64,000 nucleotides of DNA from Mariniphaga sp. (GCA_019429205.1 JAHYIT010000001.1:62001-126000); one strand, 5' to 3'. Shown: positions 35,694-45,803, counted from the first letter of the stretch. The notes: generated from the sequence alone by a model not told the origin. Translations and numbers: made by a program.

Positions 35694-37466
35694 ATGAATA
35701 AAATTAGTTTTTTGATCATCATTCTTGTTTTAATCAGATTCCCTGCCTGGTCTCAGGATACCTGTTCCTACCTGGTTTGGTCCGATGATTTTGAATACAA
35801 CGGAGCACCCGATAATGAAAAATGGGGATACGATATTGGCGGCCACGGCTGGGGGAACAATGAACTTCAAAATTATACCAATTCAAGGATTAACTCTTTT
35901 GTGCAGGATGGAAAACTTACGATCAAAGCAGTAAAATCGAACGGAAGCTGGTCTTCTGCAAGGCTTGTAACCAAAGGAAAGGGCGACTGGCTTTATGGCC
36001 GGATTGAAGTGAAAGCAAAACTTCCCGAAGGCGTCGGGACCTGGCCGGCCATCTGGATGTTGCCCACCGACTGGGCTTATGGCGGCTGGCCCGCGAGCGG
36101 CGAAATCGATATTATGGAACACGTGGGCTATGATTTTGGCACTGTTCACGGAACCATTCACACCGAAGCATTTAACCATTCCATTGGAACGCAATTGGGA
36201 AGATCAATTGATGTGGAAAATGTTTCAACAGAATTCCATGTGTATGCTATCGACTGGACAGAAGATGAAATTGTGTGGTATGTTGATGGCGTAGAATATT
36301 ACCGGATTGAAAATCCCAACAAAACTTACAAGGAATGGCCTTTTGATAAACGTTTTCACCTGATTCTGAATATTGCGATTGGCGGAAACTGGGGCGGTGC
36401 GCAGGGAATTGATCCCAACCTGGATGAGGCAACCATGGAAATTGATTACGTGAAAGTGTTTCAGAAAGATTTGCCTAAACCCGTGATTAACGGAAAAAAA
36501 AACGCTGAACCAAACGAGAAATTATTTTTTTCAACCATTGAAATACAGGGAGTTAGATACAAATGGAGTTTCCCTGAAGGTACAGAAGTAACAAATGGTG
36601 AAGGTTCAGCACAAGTTACGGTAAAATGGGGAAATACCGGTGGAAATGTTCAGCTCGAACTGCAGTCGGATTGCGATACTATAGCTGCCGATCCTTTTTT
36701 TGTGAGTGTTGTACAAAAACCTTCGGGCGAAAGTTTTGAGGTGCCGCTGTTCGACGACCAGAACAACTTACTTTGGCAAGCAGTTCCGGGCAGTTCAAAC
36801 CAGATTGAATTGACAGGAACTGCTTCTTTAATTGCAGGGTACGAAATTAACGCCACCGGCGAAAACCCGCATATTTTATATGAATTTCAAAACCCAATTG
36901 ATTTGAGTTCATTAGCTAAAATGGAAATTTCACTGAAAACCCCGGAGCCTGTTCCCGGCTCTTTTCGTATCGATTTGGTGGATGCAAACGGAAAAGTAAA
37001 CCAGAATGATCTTTTTAAGATGAACTCCTTTGAAAATGACGGAAATTTCCACACATACACCTACACATTTGGCCAAAATCCTGACGGGATTTACCAGCTT
37101 GATTTGATTAAATGGATAAAAGTGTACATCAATTACGGGGTGTTTGGAAAAAAGGGAAACGGTCAGGTTGAAATTGAATCCATAAAATTGATAAATACCG
37201 CCACTTTTTCACACGAAATTAAATCTTTCAATCACCTCAAAGTTTGGCCCAATCCGTTTCAGGACAAAATACGCGTCGCATCAGCAGAACCAATTCAACG
37301 CCTGGAAGTTTTTGATTTAACCGGGAAACGAATATTTGAAAAACTTGTCCAAAACCAAAATAGCGCAGAGTTAAACCTTGAAGGTTTGCCCGGCCCGGCA
37401 ATTCTGAAGGCCACATTCCAAAACGGAACATCGAAAAAAATGGTAGTGATTAAGCACCAAAAGTAA
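35694..37466 (+). CDS. T9SS-secreted GH16 laminarinase, multidomain
   Basis: 590 residues. After the signal peptide (LVLIRFPAWSQ) comes a GH16 domain (about 25-258) with Glu137, Asp139 and Glu142 in SGEIDIMEH and the laminarinase-type GGHGWGNNELQNYT. A PKD-like module (about 262-345) follows, then a carbohydrate-binding-like sandwich (about 360-500) and a T9SS type A sorting domain (about 515-590, LKVWPNPFQDKIRV ending KKMVVIKHQK). It should be exported through the type IX system and cut beta-1,3- or mixed-linkage glucans outside the cell. It ends the plus arm, convergent with regulator 2. Confidence 0.93.
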   Translation: MNKISFLIIILVLIRFPAWSQDTCSYLVWSDDFEYNGAPDNEKWGYDIGGHGWGNNELQNYTNSRINSFVQDGKLTIKAVKSNGSWSSARLVTKGKGDWLYGRIEVKAKLPEGVGTWPAIWMLPTDWAYGGWPASGEIDIMEHVGYDFGTVHGTIHTEAFNHSIGTQLGRSIDVENVSTEFHVYAIDWTEDEIVWYVDGVEYYRIENPNKTYKEWPFDKRFHLILNIAIGGNWGGAQGIDPNLDEATMEIDYVKVFQKDLPKPVINGKKNAEPNEKLFFSTIEIQGVRYKWSFPEGTEVTNGEGSAQVTVKWGNTGGNVQLELQSDCDTIAADPFFVSVVQKPSGESFEVPLFDDQNNLLWQAVPGSSNQIELTGTASLIAGYEINATGENPHILYEFQNPIDLSSLAKMEISLKTPEPVPGSFRIDLVDANGKVNQNDLFKMNSFENDGNFHTYTYTFGQNPDGIYQLDLIKWIKVYINYGVFGKKGNGQVEIESIKLINTATFSHEIKSFNHLKVWPNPFQDKIRVASAEPIQRLEVFDLTGKRIFEKLVQNQNSAELNLEGLPGPAILKATFQNGTSKKMVVIKHQK

Positions 37467-37556
37467 ACCCTTACAAGTCTCAAAATCAAGAGCTTTTATG
37501 CCACTGAACTGTTACGTCTACAGCACCCCGATAAAGTAATTCAGCGCAATTACGGG

Positions 37557-40250
37557 TTAGATTTTATTCAAAAAACTATACAAATCTTCATCGGCATGCA
37601 GGTTGAGTTTTTTCCTGAGCCGCGACCGGCTGATATACGCGCTGGATGGCTGAATGTTTAGAATGTCGGCAATTTCTTTGGAGTTGAGCCCGATTTTCAG
37701 ATAAGCGCACCACCTTAAATCGTTGCTTGACAGTGAGGGAAACTTTTCTTTCAGTTTTCTGAAAAAATCCTGGTGCAGCTCGTCTATCTGAATTTCAAAA
37801 GTATTGTCGTCAACGTTCAGGTAGGAGTCCAGTGTGCGGGACATTTCGGCCAGTTTTAATTTGGAAATGGAAGGATTTTTTTGAGCCTTTTTACAAGTTT
37901 CTTTTAAGGATAAAATCAGCCGGTTTTTTTCTTCGTTGTCTCTGGCTTTGGTGGCCAGCTCTATTGTTTTGGTTTTTAACCGGTGTTTAACCTGCTCAAA
38001 CTCTGCCTGAAGCTTATCCTGCTCCAATTGCATAATTTCCTGTTTATGTTTTTCAGCCTGTTCGCGCAAGGCGTTTTGCTCTTTAAGCATCAGGTTATGC
38101 TTTTGTTTTTTCAGCGCTTTTATATGCCGGACACGAATAAAGAATATGGTTGACAAAAGCAGCAATAAATAAAGAAGCCAGGCATACCATGTGCGGTACC
38201 AGGGCGGGGTAATGTTCAGTAAAACGGATTGCTCGCCGGTTATTTCACCCTGAACCGATGCGCGAATCCGGATTTCGTGTTCGCCGGGTGGCAGGCCTAC
38301 AAAATCGAAAGTGTTTTCCGGAATCCAGTCGCTCCATTCCGTTTTATCATTCAGTTTGCATTGATACAGAACGTTTCCCTGGTTCGGAACAATACTTTCG
38401 ATGCGGAAATTATTGAACGGAAAGGGAACCTCTGCGCCGGAAAAAATCAACTTTTCTTCCCGGTTTCTGAATGCTTCAATTTTTCGAAACGTCAAAGTAA
38501 AATTCCGGGGTTCGGAAAACTCATTGTTTTGCAAGTATTTTAGAGCGAATCCATTATACACCGGATAAAATTCATAGTCGGAATTCAGCACAACAGATTT
38601 GTAAATGCCCGGCAAAAGCCCTTCCGGTTTGGGTGTTTCCCTTACCTGAGGAACCTTTGAAAATTCTTTTTCGGAGGCATTAAAAGCATATTGAAATTTA
38701 TCGGTTAAGACCTGTATTCCGTTTTCATCCATTAACAGAAAGGCATCGTGTCCGTCAAAATTTTCTTCGGGGAAAATGATTCTTTCTTCAGGATACAATT
38801 CATCGTTTAATACGGCTCTGATGAAACCAAAGTTGGGAATATTCACCCAAAGGATGTTGTCTTTTTCAAGTAACAATTGATTGCACGAACCCAGAATAAG
38901 TTCCATTTTTTTCAGAAAACTCCATTTATTTCCCTGTTTCTGATAAATGGAAATACCGTTGTAATTGCCCGTCAGCAAAAAATCGTTGTACTGAAGAATG
39001 GACCAAATCCCTTCCTCACTGCCCAGCTTTTCAACACTATTGCCCTCCACAACAAATAATCCCTTGTCGTGCCCCTTCAAAACCGTGTTGTCAATATTCT
39101 CCAGTGTCCAAACCTGACCTGCGGTTTCGGGTACAATCTGAAGCCTGAAAAATTCCAGGTTGTTGTTTAAGCCTTCCCATTTAGAGCGGTAAAGTCCCTG
39201 GTTCGTGCCCAGATAAAATTCGTCATCCTTCAGTAAGGCTGTGTAGCCGGTACCAAAATCTCCCCTGTAGTCGAAAAACCAGGTAAAATTTTTTTTCAGA
39301 TCGAGCGAAGAAACGCCATAATCCATTCCAAGCCATAATTTTCCTGCGCTGCTGTAGTGCAACGCCAGCACAGTATTGCTGGGCAACCCTTTATGCCTGT
39401 TTATCTGATGAATAACATTTCCCTCTATATCAGCAATATATAGCCCTTTCAGAACTGTACCAAAAGCTACATGCGATTGACCAATCTGTTCAAAACTGAA
39501 AACTTTGGCCATTTTCAGGTTTTCCGAAAGTGGATTGTCCAGTTTGTATAAATTACCCGATTCGAATTGATACAAACCCAGGTCGCGGGTAACGACCACA
39601 AGCCCATCCTTATTCTGAAAAAGACCGGTAATTTCAAGATTTGTATTCTCCGGATTCTCAAAAACTTTCCTGAGCGAATATTCATCAAAAACATATAAAC
39701 CATACTTTTCGTCGGCAAAGTACAAAGAGTCATTTAACCAAAAATTGCCCGTAAACCGCGAAGGTGCTCCTATTCTGACAAGCTGCCCGTTTTTAAACAC
39801 ATAAATATTCTGAGAAGAAACAAATACAATGTCGTCATTAAGTTGGTGAACGTGCCAGAATTCCTCGCTCACATCGAGGGCTTCCTCCCTGAAAGGATAC
39901 AACGAAACGTAATCGAAACCCTGGAATTTGTTCTTTTTCCATACGCCAAAATCGAGGTCGGAGCCGGTGTAAATCAATGAATCGTTTATCACCAATACTG
40001 AGCGGGTGAAACCGTTACTGCCTTTAAAACTGTTCCAGGTTTTTCCATCGTATTCCAGCAAACCTTTGTCGGCAGCCATATAAACAATGCCGTTTGGAGC
40101 AGTTTTTATATCCCATATCTTGCCTTTATTCTGGTATTGTTTAGGCGTAAAATTTTCAAGGAAAGGCACACCTTTTTCAGGGATAATTTGAGCAAAAGTC
40201 ACTAAAGTGCTCCACAAAAAAAGAATAAGATAAACGGCTGTTTTTTTCAA
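37557..40250 (-). CDS. Transmembrane propeller sensor with LuxR-type DNA-binding domain (locus regulator 2)
   Basis: 897 residues with the same order as the regulator at 23627: signal peptide (LFLWSTLVTFAQ), propeller (about 25-600; openings IWDIKTAPNGIVYMAADKGLLEYDG and LWLGMDYGVSSLDL), Y_Y_Y domain (WSDWIPENTFDFVGLPPGEHEIRI), a membrane helix (WYAWLLYLLLLLSTIFFI), a coiled coil (about 720-830) and LuxR-type HTH (LSSNDLRWCAYLKIGLNSKEIADILNI, ending LYSFLNKI). No kinase domain. The two proteins are clearly related but divergent, as expected if each senses a different ligand or drives one arm of the locus. Confidence 0.85.
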   Translation of the reverse strand: MKKTAVYLILFLWSTLVTFAQIIPEKGVPFLENFTPKQYQNKGKIWDIKTAPNGIVYMAADKGLLEYDGKTWNSFKGSNGFTRSVLVINDSLIYTGSDLDFGVWKKNKFQGFDYVSLYPFREEALDVSEEFWHVHQLNDDIVFVSSQNIYVFKNGQLVRIGAPSRFTGNFWLNDSLYFADEKYGLYVFDEYSLRKVFENPENTNLEITGLFQNKDGLVVVTRDLGLYQFESGNLYKLDNPLSENLKMAKVFSFEQIGQSHVAFGTVLKGLYIADIEGNVIHQINRHKGLPSNTVLALHYSSAGKLWLGMDYGVSSLDLKKNFTWFFDYRGDFGTGYTALLKDDEFYLGTNQGLYRSKWEGLNNNLEFFRLQIVPETAGQVWTLENIDNTVLKGHDKGLFVVEGNSVEKLGSEEGIWSILQYNDFLLTGNYNGISIYQKQGNKWSFLKKMELILGSCNQLLLEKDNILWVNIPNFGFIRAVLNDELYPEERIIFPEENFDGHDAFLLMDENGIQVLTDKFQYAFNASEKEFSKVPQVRETPKPEGLLPGIYKSVVLNSDYEFYPVYNGFALKYLQNNEFSEPRNFTLTFRKIEAFRNREEKLIFSGAEVPFPFNNFRIESIVPNQGNVLYQCKLNDKTEWSDWIPENTFDFVGLPPGEHEIRIRASVQGEITGEQSVLLNITPPWYRTWYAWLLYLLLLLSTIFFIRVRHIKALKKQKHNLMLKEQNALREQAEKHKQEIMQLEQDKLQAEFEQVKHRLKTKTIELATKARDNEEKNRLILSLKETCKKAQKNPSISKLKLAEMSRTLDSYLNVDDNTFEIQIDELHQDFFRKLKEKFPSLSSNDLRWCAYLKIGLNSKEIADILNIQPSSAYISRSRLRKKLNLHADEDLYSFLNKI

Positions 40251-40377
40251 TCAAACGGTTTAAAGATGTTTATAACAACTTGCAATATAAGAAAAAAATG
40301 CAGTCGTCATGCGTGTTGTATTTGAAGTTGCCTTAAAATTTTTTCTGGCTGGTTTTCTGCAATTTCCTTTTTTACAA

Positions 40378-41016
40378 TTAATATACCCCTCTGCAATTCT
40401 CCTTTAAAAAAACGCTTAATCTGGCAACCTCCCGGGCTCCTGCCGGAATCTCATCCAGTTCCAGACCGGGGTACGACAGCCTGTCTTTCCAGTTTTGAAT
40501 GGTAGCGCTAAAAAACTGTGAGGCAGATGAATCCGCTTCATACACAATGATTTCATATTTTTCTCCCTTGTCGCCTCCAAACCGGGTGATAACCTGCCAT
40601 TCGCCATTTCTTTTATAGGAAGTATTGGTATGATCCGATTGCGGATAATACCTGTTGTCGGTAGGTTTTAACAGCACCCAGATATCTTTTTCATGAGATT
40701 CCGGATAAACGCCGGAAGTTAAAATCCTGCAGTTGACAGAGTCGTTTTCAAGCGGCGACAACACCTGAATACGGGTTACAGGAAACTCTGCCTCTGCTTT
40801 TTTCCCTAATTCCGCTTTTTCAATCTGACCAGGTATGTTCGCACCTCCATAAGCATAAGCACCATAAAATATCAGTAAAATACCCAATACGACCATCGGG
40901 ATTTTTACTTTGATATCCACTAAATTCAGGGACGAGCCACCAATTTTTATGCTATCAACAATCGCAACAATTAGAAGAATAGCACCGATAATTAAAATGA
41001 TTAATTCTGAAGACAT
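40378..41016 (-). CDS. Membrane protein with a soluble C-terminal domain, unknown
   Basis: 212 residues from the ATG at 41016, where two membrane segments begin (IILIIGAILLIVAIVDSI and KIPMVVLGILLIFYGAYAYG). The C-terminal region of about 130 residues (VTRIQVLSPLENDSVNCRI, IWVLLKPTDNRYYPQSD, GEWQVITRFGGDKGEKYEIIVYEAD) resembles a beta-sandwich seen in bacterial surface proteins, but I do not recognise a family. A terminator at 41076 separates it from the binding-protein gene upstream, so it may be only partly co-transcribed with the locus. Confidence 0.6.
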   Translation of the reverse strand: MSSELIILIIGAILLIVAIVDSIKIGGSSLNLVDIKVKIPMVVLGILLIFYGAYAYGGANIPGQIEKAELGKKAEAEFPVTRIQVLSPLENDSVNCRILTSGVYPESHEKDIWVLLKPTDNRYYPQSDHTNTSYKRNGEWQVITRFGGDKGEKYEIIVYEADSSASQFFSATIQNWKDRLSYPGLELDEIPAGAREVARLSVFLKENCRGVY

Positions 41017-41075
41017 ATTTTTGAAATTTTCAATGAATGGAATAAAACAAGCCTGAAATGCAAAAAAAAAAGAGC

Positions 41076-41106
41076 AAAAAGCCGCCAACAAATTGACGGC
41101 TTTTTT
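41076..41106 (-). terminator. Terminator at the end of the minus arm
   Basis: AAAAAGCCGCCA and TGACGGCTTTTT form a stem with one wobble position around a short loop. A-rich and T-rich flanks on both sides make it usable in either direction. It lies 17 bases after the stop of the minus-strand binding-protein gene (41123) and so closes the long beta-glucan operon. Confidence 0.75.
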
Positions 41107-41122
41107 AGGATAATTACCAAAT

Positions 41123-42412
41123 TTATTTGACTATGAGCTTATTGATTTGAATTTTACCTTTTTCAGCATGTATTCTCATCATATAGACTCCACGGTTCAG
41201 TCTGCCGGTTTCAACAAATGAAGTGTTCGTGGCTGATTGAATCAATTTTCCGGAAATGTCGAAAACATCAACCTGCCTTACCAATGCGCTCAATTGAACA
41301 GGTGTACCCGATTTCACCGGATTCGGATAAACAAGGAACTCATTGTTTTCCATGATTGAAACCGATGTGGGAAGTTTGTAAAAATAGAGGTTGTCGAGAT
41401 AAATGGATGGTGTGCCATCGCCCCCGTCAAACTTGAACTGGATAACATCGGCCAAATCAACGCCTTCAAATTCCGACAATGGAATATCGTAACTTACCCA
41501 TTGCCCGGCAGTTATGGGCAGTGCATAGGCCGTTTCAACCGGTCCGGTGCTGATGGCGAAAATGTTAACCGCAGTGGCATCAGCGGTCCACATGTCCACA
41601 TGCAGTTTTTCCATTCCCGACACATCCAGTGCACTGGCAAACTGGGTTCCCTGGTAATTTAAATTGGCATATTTCAAGGTTTGATTTCCCTCGATTTCCA
41701 CTGTAGAAACAACAGTTGACTGTCCCCAGCCGGGATTAAATTCGGTTCCTGCAACATCGGTGTATGCATTACTGAAAACCGAAAGTACATTTGCGGCTTC
41801 TCTTGCCGGAGGAGTGGGCGCAGCAGTTGCAGGTTCGTCAGCAATAGCTTCAGCAGGATTAAAAGTGATATTGTCGAAATAGGCTACATTGTCCTGTTCC
41901 CTTCCGTCGAGATTGAAATCGGGAAATATCACAATTTGGTCATACTGACCTTCAGATTCAGGTGGGTTTGGATAGCTGGAAAAGTCAAAAGTGAGTTCTT
42001 CCCATTCATTAACCCTGGTATTGGCTACTTTGAGTTCAACCTGCGCCCAGCCACTGTTAGCAACCAACTTGATTCCTACATCACTGATTACAGATTTCCA
42101 AACCATAATTTTTACAATGGAATTGGTTTCATCCAGCACGAATGGACCCAAATCGGTATCTCCATGCGCAGATTCAACTCCTGCCCAGGCTGCACCTGCC
42201 TGCAAAGCAGTGAATTTGGCAACCTTAACTGAAGTGTTGATGCCACTGGCATCGGGGTTGTCAATGATTTCCAGCGCCGGATTGGTTTCATTTTCAAAAA
42301 CGGTCCATGTCCAATCGGCTCCAAAGCCGTCAGCTTCAAAGTTAACCGGCGCATTTTGTGCAAAACTTACGGATGCAAAAAGCACCATTAAAATAAACGT
42401 AAAGTTTCTCAT
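41123..42412 (-). CDS. T9SS-tailed surface protein with two carbohydrate-binding-like domains
   Basis: 429 residues. After the signal peptide (LMVLFASVSFAQ) comes a first sandwich domain (about 22-190), a Pro/Ala linker (ATAAPTPPARE), a second domain (about 208-345) and a T9SS type A sorting tail (about 355-429, FLVYPNPVKSGTPVQLSA). No catalytic motif. The second domain (AANVLSVFSNAYTDVAGTEF, LNYQGTQFASALDVSGM) is closely similar to the last domain of the lipoprotein at 53082. It is likely an exported glycan-binding protein in the same operon as the GH17 genes, 73 bases downstream of them. Confidence 0.7.
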   Translation of the reverse strand: MRNFTFILMVLFASVSFAQNAPVNFEADGFGADWTWTVFENETNPALEIIDNPDASGINTSVKVAKFTALQAGAAWAGVESAHGDTDLGPFVLDETNSIVKIMVWKSVISDVGIKLVANSGWAQVELKVANTRVNEWEELTFDFSSYPNPPESEGQYDQIVIFPDFNLDGREQDNVAYFDNITFNPAEAIADEPATAAPTPPAREAANVLSVFSNAYTDVAGTEFNPGWGQSTVVSTVEIEGNQTLKYANLNYQGTQFASALDVSGMEKLHVDMWTADATAVNIFAISTGPVETAYALPITAGQWVSYDIPLSEFEGVDLADVIQFKFDGGDGTPSIYLDNLYFYKLPTSVSIMENNEFLVYPNPVKSGTPVQLSALVRQVDVFDISGKLIQSATNTSFVETGRLNRGVYMMRIHAEKGKIQINKLIVK

Positions 42413-42484
42413 AATCCTAAATTTTAAAGTGAATAAATAAAAATAATGTTTCTCGCAAATACATGTTAAACAGACTTTTAAGTT

Positions 42485-43417
42485 CTAAGTCTTCAATAAA
42501 TTTTTAATCGCCATTTTAGGTGTTCTGTCGATGTAAAATAATCCCCAGTGTTTTTCTGGTTCCAGAGGTTCCGTTGAACCTTTCCATGATTCATCGAATG
42601 CTTCAAAGAAAAAGGTGAGGATGTTTTCTTTTTGCACCCAGTCCATCAGCATTTCGTAGTAGATTTTCTGATATTCTTCGTTTACGTTCTCAGGGTTGAT
42701 TCCCCTTCCGTTGGAGTTGGTTGCCCAGCCTGCTTCGGTAATTATTACCGCTTTCCCCGGGAATTTGCCGGCAACCGAATAGTAGTTTTCTTTGGAATAA
42801 TCCAGCGCTTCGTTAATGTGTTTGTATTCCCACACCGGATAAGTATGTATGGATATAAAATCCACTTCTTCAGCAAGTTTTCCCAACTTGTACAGCCAGG
42901 GCACGTAATTTTCGCAAAAAGTAACGGGTTGAACTGCATTTCCTTTTGCCTGTTTTACATATTCAAGAACTTTTTTTTCAGAAACATAGTGGTCGGTCCA
43001 TTCCACGCAGGCTTCGTTACCCACCGAAAGTGAAAAGATGATGTCGGGGTATTGGTTGGCCCATTCAATTAACCTCGAAATCTTCTTTTGGTTATTCAGG
43101 CAGTTTTGCATTAACTGTTCTTCAGAATAGACACCACCACCCCATGGACAATTGAAATTATTCATTTCGGCATTGATGAATGCCCCCTGCATCACTTTAA
43201 AATCCAGTTTTTCATTTTTGATTACTTTCAGAACGGTTTCAGCATGCGGGTCGCAATCGTAAAGCCGCAGGTATTTCCAGTGTTTGTGTAACAGCAACAG
43301 GTCTTCCTTTACCTCGTCGTAAGACGGACATTTTCCGCCCGGTTGCTGGCCTTGCCGAAACCCTGAATAGCACAACGCTTTCCCCGGAGTAATATGTAGT
43401 GCCTTGAATGTGTTCAT
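42485..43417 (-). CDS. GH17 beta-1,3-glucan hydrolase or transglycosylase, cytoplasmic (second copy)
   Basis: 310 residues, no signal peptide. The (beta/alpha)8 barrel carries the acid/base Glu135 in SLSVGNEACVEW and nucleophile Glu228 in VIITEAGWATNSNGRG. The start of the chain (LHITPGKALCYSGFRQGQQPGG) matches the GH17 opening strand with its substrate loop. Bacterial GH17 enzymes cut or remodel beta-1,3-glucan. Absence of export signals is unusual and implies action on imported oligosaccharides. It abuts the other GH17 gene with no gap and is unlike it outside the motifs. Confidence 0.85.
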   Translation of the reverse strand: MNTFKALHITPGKALCYSGFRQGQQPGGKCPSYDEVKEDLLLLHKHWKYLRLYDCDPHAETVLKVIKNEKLDFKVMQGAFINAEMNNFNCPWGGGVYSEEQLMQNCLNNQKKISRLIEWANQYPDIIFSLSVGNEACVEWTDHYVSEKKVLEYVKQAKGNAVQPVTFCENYVPWLYKLGKLAEEVDFISIHTYPVWEYKHINEALDYSKENYYSVAGKFPGKAVIITEAGWATNSNGRGINPENVNEEYQKIYYEMLMDWVQKENILTFFFEAFDESWKGSTEPLEPEKHWGLFYIDRTPKMAIKNLLKT

Positions 43418-44320
43418 TTAGAATTTCAGCTTTTCATGTTTGTCCCAGATTCCCCAGTAGGCGCCCACTTCGCCTTCGGCGCCCACTTTCCACGATTCAT
43501 CGAAAGAGGAGAAATAAAATACTTCAATATTCTCATCAATAGCCCATAGCTGGGTGTTGACAAAATATTTCAGCGCGTTCATGTGTGAAGGAACAGCATT
43601 CCCCAACGATTCGCCTCTGCTGGGCCATCCGGTTTCAGTAATAATCACTCGTTTCCCCTTTCCGGCTTCCACCGCCTGCTTATACATTTGCTGCATGTGC
43701 GGTAACGAATAGTTGTAATCGGTGCCTTCCCAAAACGGATAGCAATTGCACAAAATCACGTCGCAGAGTTCGCTTATATCGGGATGCTGCACAAATTCGT
43801 AGTAAGCATCCACATACCCAACCGAAATTCCTGGAATTTCATTTTTTACGTGCCTGATAACATCCATCAGTTCATTTTTCGGCAAATCATTCCGGTAGAG
43901 CACTTCGTTGCCCACAGCGGCAATATCAACAAAACCGTCTTTTGCCAGTTGAATCAGGTTTTCAATTTCCTGCCGGTTTTTTTTCTCGTCGGTTCCCAGC
44001 CAGGCGCCCACCAACGTTTTTATTCCCAGTTCTTTGGCAATTTGGGGAATCAGTTCATTTCCCTCGATGCAAGAAAACGAGCGCGCCCAACTGGTGTAGG
44101 GTTTTAATTGTTGCATCCGGCGTCTGATTTGTCCCGCCGAAATAATATCGCCGGGCTTCTGCCCGTCTTCGTAAAGGCTAAAGCAAAAACCATGAACACC
44201 CCCGTACAATATTTCCAGAAACAGATTTCTGATTTCTTCATCTGATTTCTTATCGAGGGGCTGTTTCCCATACTTTTTCGACTCCTTAAAGCTTAAAAAC
44301 TGATTTGGTCTGTATGACAT
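43418..44320 (-). CDS. GH17 beta-1,3-glucan hydrolase or transglycosylase, cytoplasmic (first copy)
   Basis: 300 residues, no signal peptide. GH17 core with acid/base Glu139 in DIAAVGNEVLYRN and nucleophile Glu229 in RVIITETGWPSRG. The internal barrel strands YGGVHGFCFSLYEDGQ and TSWARSFSCIEGNELIP are intact. It starts 53 bases after the symporter gene and ends exactly where the next GH17 begins. Transglycosylation rather than hydrolysis is possible in this family; a role in trimming or joining beta-1,3-oligosaccharides before phosphorolysis is inference. Confidence 0.85.
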   Translation of the reverse strand: MSYRPNQFLSFKESKKYGKQPLDKKSDEEIRNLFLEILYGGVHGFCFSLYEDGQKPGDIISAGQIRRRMQQLKPYTSWARSFSCIEGNELIPQIAKELGIKTLVGAWLGTDEKKNRQEIENLIQLAKDGFVDIAAVGNEVLYRNDLPKNELMDVIRHVKNEIPGISVGYVDAYYEFVQHPDISELCDVILCNCYPFWEGTDYNYSLPHMQQMYKQAVEAGKGKRVIITETGWPSRGESLGNAVPSHMNALKYFVNTQLWAIDENIEVFYFSSFDESWKVGAEGEVGAYWGIWDKHEKLKF

Positions 44321-44372
44321 AGCATTGAATTATTAAAAATGAATACAATTTTGATTTAATGGATTTGGCATT

Positions 44373-45803
44373 TTACAGTTCTCCTCTTCTTCTCACCAAT
44401 TCTTCCTTAATTTCTCTGGCCTTTTTCTCGGTGAGGTCATAACCCCACATCACCCAAATGGCCAGTCCGGCGGTAAACGCAGGTACGATAATATCGGCAA
44501 GCCGAAGGTTGGTAATGGTATCGGCAGTCTGCTGTGCGGCAAGCTGGTCGAAACCTACCAGTTTAAGCACCAAACCACCCAACACCAGCGCAAGGCCCTG
44601 CCCCAGTTTTACCATCCACCAATAGATGGCTCCAAAGGTTCCCTCTTTACGGGGCATGCCATTGTTTAACTCATCCAGGTCGCACACGTCGGCAGTCATG
44701 CTCATCATCAGCGTAAACAACCCGCCAATTCCAAACACCATAAAAGGCAGTGGCATAAACATTAACCACGGGTTTTCGGGATTGAACCCCCACCATTTCA
44801 GCGCGTATCCCACCATGGAAATAGCTGTGGCATAAATGAAGGCCTTTCTTTTCCCCCATTTGTTTGCCATCCAGGTAATTACAGGGATAATTAAAAAGGC
44901 AGTAAACAAGGCGCTAACGGTTGAGAACCAGGCGGGCCAGGTTCCGGCAGCGCCGTAATCGCCTTTGAACATGTAGAAAACTATAATGAAGTAACTGAAC
45001 GAAGCTACCATTTGAAAGCCGTTGAAAACCAAAAACGTGGCGCCGCAAAGTCTTACAAACGAAACGTTTTTAAAAATCAGCACCATGTTGTGGAGCAAAC
45101 TTTTCAGGCTTTTAAAAATATTTCTAATGGTGAGTTCGTCCCGGTTGGTCAGGTTGGCCTGGTCAATTTCTTTGCAAAACAGGGCAGGCAACATACCCAG
45201 AATCATACAAATTCCGCCAACAATGATGGCCAGTCTGCGAACACCAATGGCCTGTGTTTCAAATAAGTTAGGGTTGGCAATGAGCACCCAGAACCAGGGC
45301 ACTATCATCCAGGCTACCTGACCGAGGGTTTGCGAAAATCCCATCAGTCGGGTACGCTCATTGTAGTCCGAAGTCATTTCGTAACCCAATCCGATTAGCG
45401 GAGTGGAAAACATGGTATTTCCAAGCAGATATACCATGGAAAGAATCAGAAAATACCAAAAGTTGTACATCTGAGAATTGTCGGGATTGAGTTGCCACAA
45501 TACGGCAAACAAAACACCGCTGAGAATGGCGCCCACAAAAATATAAGGCTTTCGGCGGCCAAACCTCGACTTTGTGTTGTCCGTGATGTACCCCATAATG
45601 GGGTCGGTTATGGCGTCGAAAAACCGGGGCAAACCTCCAAGCAATCCTGCCAGAAAGGGGTCCATTCCAAAAGCAGTAAGTAAAAAGAAGGCAAAAACCC
45701 CCAGCGCACCGGGCAACAGGTTGTTGACCAAATGGCCGGCTCCAAAGGCTGCTTTTTGTCCGAAGGGGACCCTGTCTTTTAGCGGTGTTACATACTTTGA
45801 CAT
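44373..45803 (-). CDS. GPH-family sugar:cation symporter (second in operon)
   Basis: 476 residues, about 12 membrane segments. The family signatures LGGLPRFFDAITDPIMGYITDNTKSRFGRRKPYI (split over the TM2-3 loop, with RFGRR) and MSMTADVCDLDELNNG are diagnostic of the GPH (melibiose carrier-like) branch of MFS. It would carry di- or oligosaccharides across the inner membrane with a cation. It lies between GH30 and GH17; two different symporters in one operon suggest uptake of two product sizes or types. Confidence 0.9.
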   Translation of the reverse strand: MSKYVTPLKDRVPFGQKAAFGAGHLVNNLLPGALGVFAFFLLTAFGMDPFLAGLLGGLPRFFDAITDPIMGYITDNTKSRFGRRKPYIFVGAILSGVLFAVLWQLNPDNSQMYNFWYFLILSMVYLLGNTMFSTPLIGLGYEMTSDYNERTRLMGFSQTLGQVAWMIVPWFWVLIANPNLFETQAIGVRRLAIIVGGICMILGMLPALFCKEIDQANLTNRDELTIRNIFKSLKSLLHNMVLIFKNVSFVRLCGATFLVFNGFQMVASFSYFIIVFYMFKGDYGAAGTWPAWFSTVSALFTAFLIIPVITWMANKWGKRKAFIYATAISMVGYALKWWGFNPENPWLMFMPLPFMVFGIGGLFTLMMSMTADVCDLDELNNGMPRKEGTFGAIYWWMVKLGQGLALVLGGLVLKLVGFDQLAAQQTADTITNLRLADIIVPAFTAGLAIWVMWGYDLTEKKAREIKEELVRRRGEL

